Positions 1-38,046 of a stretch of 64,000 nucleotides of DNA are shown piece after piece. Below the pieces are notes generated by a model, which saw only the letters and a program-made list of their open reading frames with translations, was not told where the DNA came from and ran no database searches. The stretch comes from Cacajao melanocephalus (taxonomy: Eukaryota; Chordata; Mammalia; Primates; Pitheciidae). A program made the position numbers and the translations under genes. Positions within the stretch are counted from its first letter, which is position 1. The number at the start of each line of letters is the position of its first letter. The stretch is from NCBI GenBank assembly GCA_963573385.1, contig CAUYLG010052022.1:62001-126000 (forward strand), in the 5' to 3' direction.

Positions 1-119
<119 letters not shown>

Positions 120-245
120 TAAATCAGGAAATGAAAGATCTGCTCTGAGAGGTTAATTTACTTGTCCAAGGTCACACAGTGTTGGAGCAGCTAGCTACAC
201 AAATTAAGGGGTCTCATTTTGAATCTGTTTTTGCCCTCAATCATA
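120..245 (+). mobile_element. MIR-like SINE fragment
   Basis: GAGAGGTTAATTTACTTGTC followed by CAAGGTCACACAG is the MIR core pattern. Diverged. Confidence 0.6.
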
Positions 246-490
246 GACTGTTAAGAGACTTCAGTAAGATTTTTGCTTTGAAGACTTCTTTCCAACTTTG
301 GGAAAATTCCACCGGGCTCAAAAAGAGACTGGATATGGGATATAACTAGAATCTGATTCTAGTAGCTTCTTCCAGGGCAATTTGGTAGAATGCAGTGGAG
401 CTCTTATTGCTCCAGGGCTGTCTGACCTGTGTCTGCGCTCTATTTCTGCTGGGGTATTGATGTTATATATCTCTGTTTCTTGGCTTGCAG

Positions 491-23116
<22,626 letters not shown>

Positions 23117-24126
23117 AAGAATAGGGTCCTGGCTGGGTGTGGTGGCCCACGCCTATAATCCCAGCACTCTGGGAGCCAGAGGTGGGCAGATCATGAGGTC
23201 AGCAATTCGAGACCAGCGTGACCAACATGGTGAAACCCTGTCTACAAAAAATACAAAAATTAGCTGGGCGTGGTGGCGCACACCTGTAATCTCAGCTACT
23301 CGGGAGGCTGAGGCAGGAGAACCGCTTGAACCTGGGAGGCGGTGGTTGCAGTGAGCCAAGGTGGTGCCACTGCACTCCAGCCTGGGTGACAGAACAAGAC
23401 TCCATCTCAAAAAACAACAAAAAAAGAAGAATAGAGCTCTGACTTTGTGTTGGTCTGGCCCCTCCTGCCTCATCAACCCGTGCACAACCAGGCACCTTGT
23501 TAGGCCCAGTGGATGCTCCAGATTGGTATAGAACATGGGCTTCAGCAATAGCCCACCTCTATGACAGAAACACAAGGAAGCTATCTTTCCCTAGCTTCAG
23601 CTAGTGCTGGGTTTGGAGCACTTCCCATTTCTTCCTGGGTCTTACAGTGTGTGGACATTTTCATCCTGAAGCTGTAGAGACATTCACTATTGCATTGCTG
23701 CTGTACACATCTGTGCTCTTGGTGAGGAGAGCAAGAGGAACCAGAAGAAGTCTCTTTGCTCAGGGACCATGATGCTCTACATGGACATTTGAGTTGTCAT
23801 CTTCTGCTGCTCAGCTGGACCAGTTCCTTTAACAGCAAGCATAATCCACTTTAATGTTTTCTATGGCTCCAAAGGGTACCTCTTCATATTGACTGCAGAC
23901 TGAACCGACAGTTTCTTAGAGGGTTTGTCTCCTTTCTCCTTTCTCCTTTCTTCTTTCCTTTCCTTTGACCTAATGGAGCTAGAAATATGTCTGTGACTCC
24001 ACCTATTATCCTAATGATTTATTTCCTTAAAAATTGTTAATATGAAGACTGGAAAAGTAAACTCACCTTCTGTTTACTCTGTGACTTTATGAGTGGTTCA
24101 GGGAGAAGTGGAAGTTGTACTTGGGA
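23117..24126 (+). other. NFS1: NFS1 3' UTR and downstream flank (3' end not fixed)
   Basis: The sequence after the stop is the Alu at 23131-23424 followed by about 700 bases of unique DNA, with a CT-rich stretch at 23925-23970. I see no AATAAA before the next Alu, so the poly(A) site is unresolved; a non-canonical hexamer or a site further on is possible. Confidence 0.5.
23131..23424 (+). mobile_element. Alu in NFS1 3' UTR
   Basis: GGCTGGGTGTGGTGGCCCAC start; duplications AGAAGAATAGGGTCCT (23115) and AGAAGAATAGAGCTCT (23425). The first overlaps the NFS1 stop codon. Confidence 0.96.
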
Positions 24127-24138
24127 AGTGTGAACAAG

Positions 24139-24960
<822 letters not shown>

Positions 24961-25137
24961 TATAAGTGGGCTTTTGTATCTCTTCATTTAGCAATTATTT
25001 GAATGCCTGCCAGGAGCCAGACTTGTTCTGGGTATTAGGGATACACTGGTTAATAGGACCAAAGAAGACCCCACCGTCACTGTGCTTTAAATTTTGGTGG
25101 AGAGATGGAAAATAAGAAGTAAACAAACAATGTTATA

Positions 25138-25439
<302 letters not shown>

Positions 25440-25571
25440 AACAATGTTATAGATTGTGATAAGTGCTGTGAAAGAAATAAAGTGGTAAGAAAACATAATA
25501 GAGAGAACCTACCATGCTGGGTGTTAGAGGAAAGCTTTTCTAAGGAGGTAGTGCTTAAAAATATGAAGAGT

Positions 25572-25874
25572 GGCAAGTGGCAGTGGCTTACGCCTGTAAT
25601 CCCAGCACTTTGGGAGGCTGAGGTGGGTGGATCATGAGGTCAGGAGTTCAAGACCAGCTTGACCAACATGATGAAACCCCATCTCTACTAAAAATACAAA
25701 AATTAGCTGGGTGTGGTGGCACGCACATGTCTGTAATCCCAGCTACTCAGGAGGCTGAGCAGAGAATGGCTTGACCCCAGGAAGCAGAGATTGCAGTGAG
25801 CCGAAATTGCCCCACTGTACTCCAGTCTGGGCAACAGAGCAAGACTCGTCTCAAAAAAAAAAAAAAAAAAAAAT
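25572..25874 (+). mobile_element. Alu
   Basis: GGCAAGTGGCAGTGGCTTAC start, A21-class tail, AATATGAAGAG / AAATGAAGGG flanks. Confidence 0.93.
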
Positions 25875-25974
25875 GAAGGGCTCACTAATCTAGGAATGAG
25901 AGGAAGGAACCGCAAAAGCAAAGGGCCTGAAACACGATAAAGCACAAAGTATTATACTTGAGAAACCAAGAGAA

Positions 25975-26222
25975 TGCCATTGTAACTAGAGCTTTTCATT
26001 TGTGGGTCTGAACCCATAGGTGGATAGTTACCAGTACTAAAAAGAGAGAATATGCTAGAGTGTATTTATGCACATTTTAAGACTATATTGTGATGATATA
26101 TTTGAATTTGTATAGCAGGTTGCAAATGTATTTGTTATTGTGGGTAATGGTCAAAAAAGTTTGATTGCTCTTCATACTTCCCAGTAGCAGGAAGACAGGA
26201 AAATTTGAAAACCACTGGGCTA
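25975..26222 (-). mobile_element. hAT-Charlie-like MER fragment
   Basis: Contains GTGGGTCTGAACCCATAGGTGG and a GAAAACCACTG end, suggestive of a MER20/MER58-type non-autonomous DNA transposon. Assignment is tentative. Confidence 0.4.
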
Positions 26223-26404
26223 AAGTTTGGTAAATGTAGATGGACAGGGGAAGGAGGACATGAAATTATCGAGTTTTCCTTTTTAAAAAATATCTTTTTT
26301 ACTTAGAATAATTTTAGATTTACTGAAAAGTTGCAAGGATAGTAGAGTTATAGATCTATTGCCAGTTTTCCTCTAAAAAGTCTTATGTAAAACTATGCTA
26401 ATTT

Positions 26405-26999
<595 letters not shown>

Positions 27000-27083
27000 C
27001 TATGGTACATTTGTCACAACTTAGAGGTTAACACTGGAATATTAGTATTAGCGAAATGTGATTTTTAAAAATTATTATTTCAA

Positions 27084-27209
27084 TTTTTTTTGTAGAGACT
27101 GGGCCTATGTTGCCCAGGCTGGTCTTGAACTCCTGGGCTCAAGTGATCCTCTTGCCTCTTGGCCTCCCAAAATGCTGCAATTACAGGCATGAGGCACTGT
27201 GCTCAACCT
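27084..27209 (-). mobile_element. Alu monomer/half
   Basis: TGTAGAGACTGGGCCTATG to TGTGCTCAACC. Confidence 0.85.
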
Positions 27210-27478
27210 AAACTTCAGGTTTTATTTAGCTTGCACCAGTTTTTCTAATGTCCTTTTTTCTGTTCCAGGATCCAACCCTGGATATCACATTGCATTTAGC
27301 AGGTTTTGTATTTAATGGACTATGTTATACCTACACAGAGTGTACATAAAGTATAGGTTTGGTTTAACAGTGTGGCCTGCTTTTCCCACTTGCTGTTTTT
27401 GGCATACTGGGCTAGCACCAGTCCAGTCTGTCACACAAATCCCAAAAGGTTGTTGGAATTGTGAGAATTTCAACTCTG

Positions 27479-27645
27479 ATTTTTTTTTTTTTTTAAAGAG
27501 ATAGGGTCTTGCCCTGTCACCTGGGCTAAAGTGCGTTGGAATAATCATAGCTCACTGCAGCCTGGAACTCCTAGGCTCTAGGGATCTTCCTGCCTTTAAC
27601 TCCCAAGTGGCTAGGACTACAGGCTTAAGCCACCACATGTGGCTT
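27479..27645 (-). mobile_element. FLAM-type Alu monomer
   Basis: T-run, AGAGATAGGGTCTTGCCCTG to CCACCACATGTGGC. Confidence 0.86.
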
Positions 27646-27759
27646 TCAATTAGCCGGGGCGTGAAGTTCGGGGGCTAGGTCCAAAGCAGCTTGAGAATAG
27701 CTTTTACTATAATAAAATAATACTATAGTGAAGCTGTGGAGGGGTTACAATGGATTGAA

Positions 27760-28034
27760 TTTTTTTTTTTTTTTTTTTTTTTGAGATGGAATCTTGCTCC
27801 GTCGCCCAGGCTGGGGTGCAGTGGCGTGATCGTGGCTCACTGCAACCCGCCTCCCGGGTTCAAGTAATTCTCCTGCCTCAGCCTCCGGAGTAGCCGGGAC
27901 TACAGGCGTGCACCACTATGCCCAGTAGAGACGGGGTTTCACCATGTCTGGTCTCGAACTCCTGACCTCGTGATCTGCCCTTCTCGGCCTTCCAAAGTGC
28001 TGGGATTACAGGCGTAAGCCACCGTGCCTGGCCT
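27760..28034 (-). mobile_element. Alu with two internal deletions, 270 bases upstream of the CpG island
   Basis: T22 run, GAGATGGAATCTTGCTCCGT to CCGTGCCTGGCC; the usual TAATTTTTGTATTTT and TTGGCCAGG blocks are missing. Confidence 0.93.
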
Positions 28035-28299
28035 TTATAAACTTTTAAATGGGAAAAAATTATCAGGTTTTGGCTGTTTTGTCAGAATATAATAAGCCAC
28101 CAAGTTGTGGTCCATTTAACCCTCAAATCGCTTCTAAGTAGGCACAATTTGTCCTTCCGCGGAAACTCGAAGACGTGAAGCAATTTGCATAAAGTCTTGG
28201 AGTGAAGGGCCAAGCTGGGCACTCACATCCAGCCCACCCAGCAGCGTCATTCGCCCAAGGTCGGGCTTTTGCGCAAACTGTAGTGTCCAGGGACTGAAC

Positions 28300-28720
28300 A
28301 TCCCCTCTTAGCACAAACACCAGCAACTTCCGGGAGATCGCCTGAAAACTTCAGCGCGCTTGCGCCGCCTAGTGACGTCAACCAGTCCGTCCCGCCCCCT
28401 TCTGGAACGCGGAGCCGCTGAGCGGGCCGGCGGCCATTTTGTGAAGCGGCGAAGGAGGTGGTGGCTGCGGTGGGCTCCGGGCAGCCGTTCGGGCTGGGGC
28501 TGTCGGCCGCAGGGCGGAGGCACTCGCGCGGGGGGTAATTCGGGGTCTGGGTTCTGGTGCCGCGCAGCTTTCCCCGGTAAGACTCCCGCAGTCCCTGAAC
28601 GGGCGGGGCTGTGCGGGGCTCGTGCCGCCCCTTGGTGGCCTGGGGCGGGGCCTTCGGAGGCCTTCGAGCCCGCGGCAACTAGTGCCCCACACAAAGGGTC
28701 GGGACAGGGCTGCAGGGAGT
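28300..28720 (+). promoter_or_regulatory. CpG-island promoter shared by RBM12 and CPNE1
   Basis: This is the only strongly CpG-dense segment in the window. Visible motifs: ETS-type ACTTCCGGG at 28326-28334, a perfect CRE TGACGTCA at 28373-28380, Sp1-type CCCGCCCC near 28391, and CGGCCATTTT at 28431-28440, a YY1-type element often found at the start site of TATA-less genes. No TATA box is seen. Its position upstream of RBM12, and the known shared 5' region of human RBM12 and CPNE1, support it as the promoter of both. Motif calls are by eye. Confidence 0.8.
28441..28576 (+). other. Probable non-coding first exon of RBM12/CPNE1
   Basis: GC-rich sequence just downstream of the YY1-type motif ends in a strong donor, CCCCG|GTAAGA, at 28576/28577. 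The 5' boundary is a guess, taken from the motif position. It would splice to 38025 for RBM12 or past it towards 60142 for CPNE1. Confidence 0.5.
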
Positions 28721-31700
28721 GTGGGGTGCCACTTACGCCTCTAAGATCTGAGAGGATGCAAAGAGGACGCAAGAGAACATGAGCCTGCATACCGAGGTGG
28801 GGACGAGGCGATAGCGAGGACGCCCCCGTGGTCTGAGAGGGTGCAGGCCAGAGCTGGCTGGCTCAGCGGCCTGCGAGCTAACGGGGACTGCAGTGAAAAC
28901 ACGCCTACATCCCGAATCCGGAAGATTTCTTGTCTCCCCCAATGGAGCAGAGGTTATAACGACGTCTCTGCTTGGAGGTGGGGAGATAATCGTAGTGAGG
29001 CCACGTCCTCGACCCGGAATGGAAAGGAGGCGTTTGTGGCCTACCAGCAAAAGGGGACCCAGGTCACACCTGTGGGGAGGAATCTGTAGTCGGTACATTC
29101 CTGTGAGTTCAGGCAGGAAGACTTACAACCGGCCGCCTTCGTGGCCTGAAGGTGGAGGGGGTTGCAGTGAAATGCCCACGAGGTCCATTGCTGGGGAGGG
29201 GCTTGCTCGAGGGTGTAGCAGTTTAAGAAGCCGGCGTCTGAAGCTAGGAAGTGAAGGGGCGGAGTGAGTACGCCTCCCGAAGCTCTGAGAGTTATAGTAG
29301 GATGCCAGGCCTTTGGTCCCCCAGTAGGGAAGGGGCTGCTGTGAGCGGCACTTCTGTGGATCCCTCGGGAGAGGATCCTCTAGCATTTCAGGAGGACGAG
29401 ATCCGGTGGGCTGCGGAGGGTGGGTGGATTTGATGGAGAGTTAATTGAGTTTCTCTGAAGCTTGGCTGCGTTAGTTGGCAGCCACGTGAATTGGGTGGTG
29501 GGAGGGACTTTGAGGGTCAGGTTAGTGAGGAGGATGGACGCCAGAGCGGCTTGCTTAGCTGCTAGGTCGTAAACGTATGGGCTTTTTGTGTGCCTCCAAC
29601 GTGTGCCTTATAATGACAAACCTGAGAGGCTCCGGTGAGGGTTACTCAGTATTAAGTGCTACACATTCATTCAGCTGAGTGGTGTCATGTTGAGAATTGC
29701 AGACTTTAAGAGATTTCTGGGCCCTAAAACGCTTCTTGGCTCCTGGATTCCCAGAGATAACCTAATGTAAATTGAGGAGGTTGGTAGGGACCGTTTTATA
29801 TTATTCAAGAATAGGGTAAAAAATGTGATGGCAACTGAAGGTTTGTTGAAGGGAGAGGCCAGGCTTGTGACTGCAGTATTTCTTTTAGTGCTTCTTGCCT
29901 GAATGGTTTGAAATGGTGTAATTTTTGCAAAATGCAGTCTTAGCAACAAGAATTGTCTGGGACCTTGTTAACTAGTGTATATTGGTAATGCATCTCAGAG
30001 CATTTGCAGTTGAAAAACTCAAGTCTGGACACGTAGGGGAATCTCGTACAAGACTGGTTGTACTTGTTTTTGAAATTTGGTAGTTTTGATAAGAATGGAG
30101 GATTTCTGGATTTAGTAGAAAGTGTGCAGACGTTTTCCAAGAATATAAAAAGAAACTGGGAAGAACTGTTACAGATGATTCAAATAACGTTATGGTAATT
30201 TATGAAGAAAGTGAAATGTTTGGCGTGTTTATATAAAACAGTTAATGAAGATCTGCTTAGTATATATTATTGGACAGATTTTTAATAAAACAGGGAATGC
30301 ATTTTTATATCACATATATGCTCGATTAACTGTTGATTAATCTGTTTATGGATTGTAATGTATAATTTTCATTTTCCTTATATTCAAATCTGTTAGATGA
30401 AAAATGTGAAGCTTTAGAAATAATCGTGTAGTTACTTGCAACGTTTGTTACATGCTACAACCGGTATGCTTTGGGCTTCTTTCACCTTCTTTGAGATGTC
30501 AAATGTTTTGATGACTGAGTATTGAGAGTTTGGGAGTTGTTAGTACAATTTTTAGATGTGAAACTTGATTTTGTGGGCCAGTGTGTTCCAGGTGCTGGAA
30601 TCCAGTGACAGTGTTAATAGTTTTTACTCCATTTTGCAGAGAACTGCTCTGTCACTCATTTTGAATGAATTGTTTTCTTCTGTAGATGTTGTAGGAAGAA
30701 CCAAGTGTCATTAGTTGGTAGCACAAAAGATCCTTTTAGGCATCCCTCTCTAAAATGCAGAGACTGATGTCCACTTTTATATCTTTTGTCTGGCCCACAA
30801 GTGCTTAATATTAAATGTTCACGGAGTAAAGGAATATTGTTAGATGTTTTCAACTAAACAAAAAATAATTTTGTCTAAATTACAGTTTTATCAGATTTTA
30901 CTACCACACCCATGTACCTTTTGTTTTAAACGGAACTTAAGTTTAAAGTCAGCTTTTAAGTCTCAAAAACAGTGAGGGTGAGTGTGGTTGGTTAGGTTAG
31001 AAGTATAATTTTGCTTTGAGGTGAAAACGAAGGTAGTAAACATTTTTGTTGGCATTTGGGGGGACTGAAAAATAACTTAATTTTTTGACAGGAGGACTAT
31101 CTTACTTAGAAATGTCTTTTCATTTGCTGCCTTTAAGTACGGAATGGAGGTTAATGGAAAAATTAAGTAATGCATTATAAAAAGTATACATCTCCATCAT
31201 TGTCAGAATAATTTTTCATTAAGAATGATCCCAGAATTTGAAATATGGTCCGTTTGCGAATGGGGAACAAAATCAAGTGGCTGAAACTGTGGTTGTTTCA
31301 TAATGTTTACTATAAAGTGATTATACTGTTCTTAGCATTGTGCCCATTGTGATTGGTTCTCTGTTGCTCATGTCTGAGGTGAACATTTGAGGGGTTGTTT
31401 CTTTTGGATCTGAAGAGGCTAGCTCTGCTGTACCCTGGTTCTTGTTGATTAAAGAGTGATGACTGAACAAAGTTAAAGTTCACTTTTGGATGTTTACTAC
31501 CGGATGAAGAGTGAAAATAGTCGTTTTAGTTGTACCTTGACTTTTTGATAAAGAGATTTGTTCTCAGACATTTTATTCTGAAATTTCAAGTGATTAGAAT
31601 AGCTAGTAAATAATAAAGTCTGTCTCGTCATAACTATGCTAAATTTTTATAGCAGATACTTGTGATTTATGCATGCATCTGGTATTTTGTCAAGTTGAAG

Positions 31701-32778
31701 CAAGCCTTTATGTAAGGACTGATGCCTAACATGAATGGAAAACATACAAAGCCAACTTCTTCTTTTAGATCTTCTGAAATATATCAGTGGCTTTAATGAT
31801 AAATCAGGCCCATTTTCTCCTTCCCTATCATTATGCTGTATGTATAGATAGAATATGTATTTTAGATGTTTTATTGTGTAGTTATTATTTTAGTCTTATC
31901 CTTCTAAGGTTCACCAAAGCTTTAGGTGAATGGAGTGGATTTTTGAAAACCTGCATTCAGTTGCTAGCTGACATTTAGAATACAGGAATGAGTAGTTTCC
32001 TGGAAAACAGTGACACTTCTGCTGAATTCTTGTGGCATTTACAAAGTGAGGTGTCAAAACAAATAAAAGTCTATCAGTTCTCTTTCCATCTACCTTTCCC
32101 TTTTGAAGAGGTATAATACCAAGGGTTTTGAAGTTCTGACTTCTAGAATCAACTTTCTGCATATTTTTCCTTGGTATGGGGTGGGATGGAGATTCCCCTT
32201 TCCTGAAATATAAGAGAATCATAAATTTCTATCTGGATTAATTTTGTGCTTTAAGTTGTACACATAAAGCTTGAACTAGGCATTTGCCAAATTCAGCCGG
32301 GCCTTTCAGCTTTGCCTTGTGGAATGAGAAATTTCTTCCTTTTAAACGTAATTTTTGGTAACCTTTTAGAAATTTTTGAGAGTAGACCTGGTGAGTTCCC
32401 TTTGAGCTTAACTGGCTGACCCCACATATGTCCTTCTCAAGGTGAAATACTGTATCTTTTGAGTTTGGAAGGGAAGAGGCTGAGGAACCTGTTTATGTTA
32501 TATTCCGGCATATGCCTTAGCCCCATACCTGACCTTTTGAATTGGAATCTCCAGTAGGGATCAAATGTTTATTACAAGTTCTAGAAACTAGAAAGTTGTG
32601 CTGTTGCTTCTGGAGTCAAACCTGTACATAAATATTGCAGTAATTAATGCTCTTGCTCATTGCTTTACATGAAGCAGGTTTTTTTTGTTTCACATTTCCC
32701 TTTGTGGCCTGTTAGATGAAGTACTAGATATGGCTTTTAAATGAATAGTTTTTAAACCCCTTAGACTTAATTAGGCTA
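28577..32778 (+). other. First intron of RBM12/CPNE1, 5' part: unique sequence
   Basis: GC-rich to about 29450 with loosely repeated phrases (see findings), then AT-rich unique sequence. No Alu and no exon-like ORF with splice sites is seen. Open frames within the CpG island are long because of GC content and are not supported as genes. Confidence 0.6.
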
Positions 32779-34425
<1,647 letters not shown>

Positions 34426-34729
34426 TTTTTTTATTTTTTTGACAGAGTCTTACTCTGTCGCCCGGGCTGGAGTGCAGTGGCACGATCTCGGCTCACTGCA
34501 GCCTCCATATCCTGGGTTCAAGCAATTGTCTGTCTTAGCCTCCTGAGTAGCTGCTGGGATTATAGGCACCTGCTACCACGCCTGGCTAATTTTTTTGTAT
34601 TTTTAGTAGAGATGAGGTTTCATCATCTTGGCCAGGCTGATCTTGAACTCCTGACCTCGTGATCCACCTGCCTCAGCCTCCCAATGTGCTGGGATTACAG
34701 GCATGAGCCACGAGCCACTGTGCCCGACT
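34426..34729 (-). mobile_element. Alu next to a GT microsatellite
   Basis: GACAGAGTCTTACTCTGT to GTGCCCGAC; GAGCCAC is duplicated near its end. Confidence 0.93.
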
Positions 34730-36062
34730 GGTGTGTTTTTTTCTTTACAAGTTTATCTGAGGGATGAGGGTGGGGTAGATTGGGTACTTTGAACAGTTGT
34801 TCCTTCCTTTGGGGGTCAATTTTATTTATATAGATGTATTTCTCTTGCTGTTTTCCTGATAGGTAGGTAGTTAGCCGTTTTATTCCTTAGTAGCATTTTA
34901 GACTAATTACAAATACAGGTGCTCTTTATTGTTATGTTTATTTATATTTCCTAAAGTATAGTTATTGGTTCACATGTTTTAGAGTACAAATTTTAGACTT
35001 TAAATGGAACCTTAGTGAGTGGAATCTAATTCTCTTGTTTAAGTAAATAAGATAGGCCCAAGTTAGGTTGAAATGAGTTAGCTGTCAGTTACTTAGTAAC
35101 AGAATAGCAGATGTTATTTCATATTTTTTGGAAGCTAGAAACAGTTTTCCTCATCTAATGACTCTGAATAAATCTTGTATTTTACTTTGGTTTAATATTC
35201 AGCCCTTTTCCAGCTGGTAATCTGAGGCAGATATTCAATAGAATATTCTCATGTGTACCTTGTACAAACTTGCAGTAAATCCCTACTCTTAAAATGGTTT
35301 GAAGACTTAACTGTATATGTCATTTTAGTCCTGTGTTGAAGTTTTGTGTTCTTGGGACTATATCAAGCTCCTGTTTTATTGCCCCAATGCAAACTAATAT
35401 CTCTCTCTCTCTCAAGTTGTTTTGAGTACCTGGATTGCCTATAATGTTTCCCCTGTACAGAGCGATTAAGCATTTTTTGCTATTGCAATTTTGCACATAG
35501 CCACATATTCTAGACTCAGCAAGGAATGTGAATTTAATGACTTGGAAACTACTTGATGAACATCCTTATGGGCTGCTAAATAGTAAATGAGAAAAGAGAC
35601 TGTTGGTGTGATGTTTTTTAGTGTTAATTTTTCTTGTTGACTCTTGAAGTTTGTAAATGAAAAGCTTCCGCACCCTCCCCAAATTTCTAGTGCTTTATGA
35701 TGGCCTCACAAAAAGCATTTTCTGTTTGCTAGTCCATTTTTCTGGAGTAAATTTGAAGGTGGCTTTTATTTTTGTGTGTTTGTGAGAAAACTGTCAAAGC
35801 CAAACAGTTTGTTTCTTGTTTGTATACGGCAGTCGTAATATTGAGAAATAATTACAGATTTTGTTGCATTGAATTAGTATTTATATAATATTTGACACCG
35901 AAGAACTGCTTTCATGGAGTTATAGAGTTCTTAGAGCTAGTAGCAGGAAATCTTCTCCCTTCTAATGCTCTTATTTGAGAAGTGATAAAACTCTCTTCAT
36001 TAAAACCTTTCTGAGGGTCATAGAGCTGATTTTATAGGCTTATAATTAAAAGTTGACTTTTT
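34730..36062 (+). other. Intron, unique sequence
   Basis: AT-rich sequence between two Alus. I see no exon, no strong repeat and no RNA gene. Confidence 0.5.
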
Positions 36063-36063
36063 A

Positions 36064-36467
<404 letters not shown>

Positions 36468-37095
36468 AAATATTGACTTTTCAGATGGATTGGAAAACAC
36501 CCTATGTTGTTGACCACCTTAATTTAATTTCAAAGTAATTTGTTTCCCAGTTCCAGTACTTTGGTTTGTGTTACTTTACAAAGGACTGCCCTTGGATTTG
36601 CTCTTTGAAACCTTTAGAACTGAAATATTGAAATTTGAGGGGAACATTTCTTTTTTGATATACCAAAATAGGCATGATCTAAGGAGATGAGTTAGTAACC
36701 AGAGATCCTACAGGAATTGCCTAGGTCCAAGACTGTAACAACCACTGAGTAATTCAACCCTAGTTCTAAACAAAAACAAAAAATACTTCCTTTTTATTGT
36801 CAGCCCCTCTTAGGGGAAAATAATATTTAAAAATTTTTTTTTAATAGAGGGTGTGGTTATTATACATTGGACCTGAGTTTTAATTAAAATAGCCACAGTG
36901 AATGGCACTATAACCATGTTCTACTTTTGGCGGTAATGAAAATAGTTAGCTCAGATTTTGGCTATCCTATTCAGTAGTTCTTTTGGCTTCTTAGTATGTA
37001 TTAACCTTGTTTATAATAAATAATTCCACATGTAGTTTTATATAATCTGTAAGGCAATTTGAAAAGTTTTAGGATGAATAAAATAATGGAACCAG

Positions 37096-37430
37096 CCAGG
37101 TGCGGTGGCTCACGCCTGTAATCCCGACACTTTGAGAGGCCAAGGCGAGCAAATCACCTTAGGTCAGGAGTTTGAGACCAGCCTGCCCAACATGGTGAAA
37201 CCCTGTGTCTACTAAAAAACAAACAAAAAAAAACAAACAAAAAAAATTACAAAAATTAGCCAGGTGTGGTGGCAGGTGCCTGTGATCCCAGCTATTTGGG
37301 AGGCTAAGGCAGAAGGTTTGCTTGAACCCAGGAGAGGCAGGGGTTGCAGTGAGCCAAGATCGTGCCACTGCACTCCAGTCTGGGCAACAGAGGGAGACTC
37401 TGTCTCAAAAAAAAAAAATAATAATAATAA
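37096..37430 (+). mobile_element. Alu with target duplication
   Basis: CCAGGTGCGGTGGCTCAC start, AAACAAACAAAAAA insert in the middle, AATAATGGAACCAG flanks. Confidence 0.94.
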
Positions 37431-38024
37431 TAATGGAACCAGTTCTTATTTAAGACTTGAATTGACTTTTAGTCTTCTATTTATGATTCATTAGTATTCT
37501 AGTTTTCTGCTTCTGTTGGATTTTGAGACTGAGCTCTATAAAATCACACTCTGATAATTCTGTGAACTTATCAAGTATATACGGAAGATGCTAAGCCAAT
37601 TTTAAATATTAACTTTCGTACATCCTTTGCATGTTTTTTCCCCTATAGATTGTTAAACTTTGTTTCCTGATTTGACTTGCACATTTTAAATCTTACTTTT
37701 AAATCTTTACTGAATGATTAGTGGTCTGAATGATGTATATGGTGATTTTACTGTCTATGGTTGTTTTTTCTTGAACCTTTTGAGTCTTGGGACTGAACTG
37801 TTTCCAAAATTAATGCATTCTGGAAGTTGAAATTGTCTAGGTTTTACATTGTAAATGGCACGTAATGTTCAGTTTTTAGAATACGTAAATTAAAGAAAGA
37901 CATTGCCTCTGATAGCTTGAGGGAATATTTGAGGGCCTAATATGGTAGCTGGTCATTCTTGTAGCTAAAAACTTGGTGTGATAAACAGGAGTCTGACCTG
38001 GCCGTTGCCTTTTCTCATCTGCAG

Positions 38025-38046
38025 GTGTGTATGGTTTCAGCGCAGC
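38025..38046 (+). other. RBM12: RBM12 coding exon, 5' UTR part
   Basis: The acceptor CTCATCTGCAG at 38014-38024 opens the exon 22 nt before the start codon. Within it, an out-of-frame ATG at 38031 begins a 34-codon ORF overlapping the main start. The main ATG context is AGCATGG, with A at -3 and G at +4; the upstream ATG has T at -3. Confidence 0.75.

Noticed and set aside
28247..29386. Several overlapping 100-160-codon frames in and after the CpG island
   Set aside because: High GC content lengthens frames on both strands; they overlap in many frames and show Pro/Arg/Gly bias without domains.
37978..38046. Upstream extension of the RBM12 frame by 23 codons
   Set aside because: It begins with GTG, crosses the intron/exon boundary at 38024 and has no ATG; the protein starts at 38047 with RRM1.
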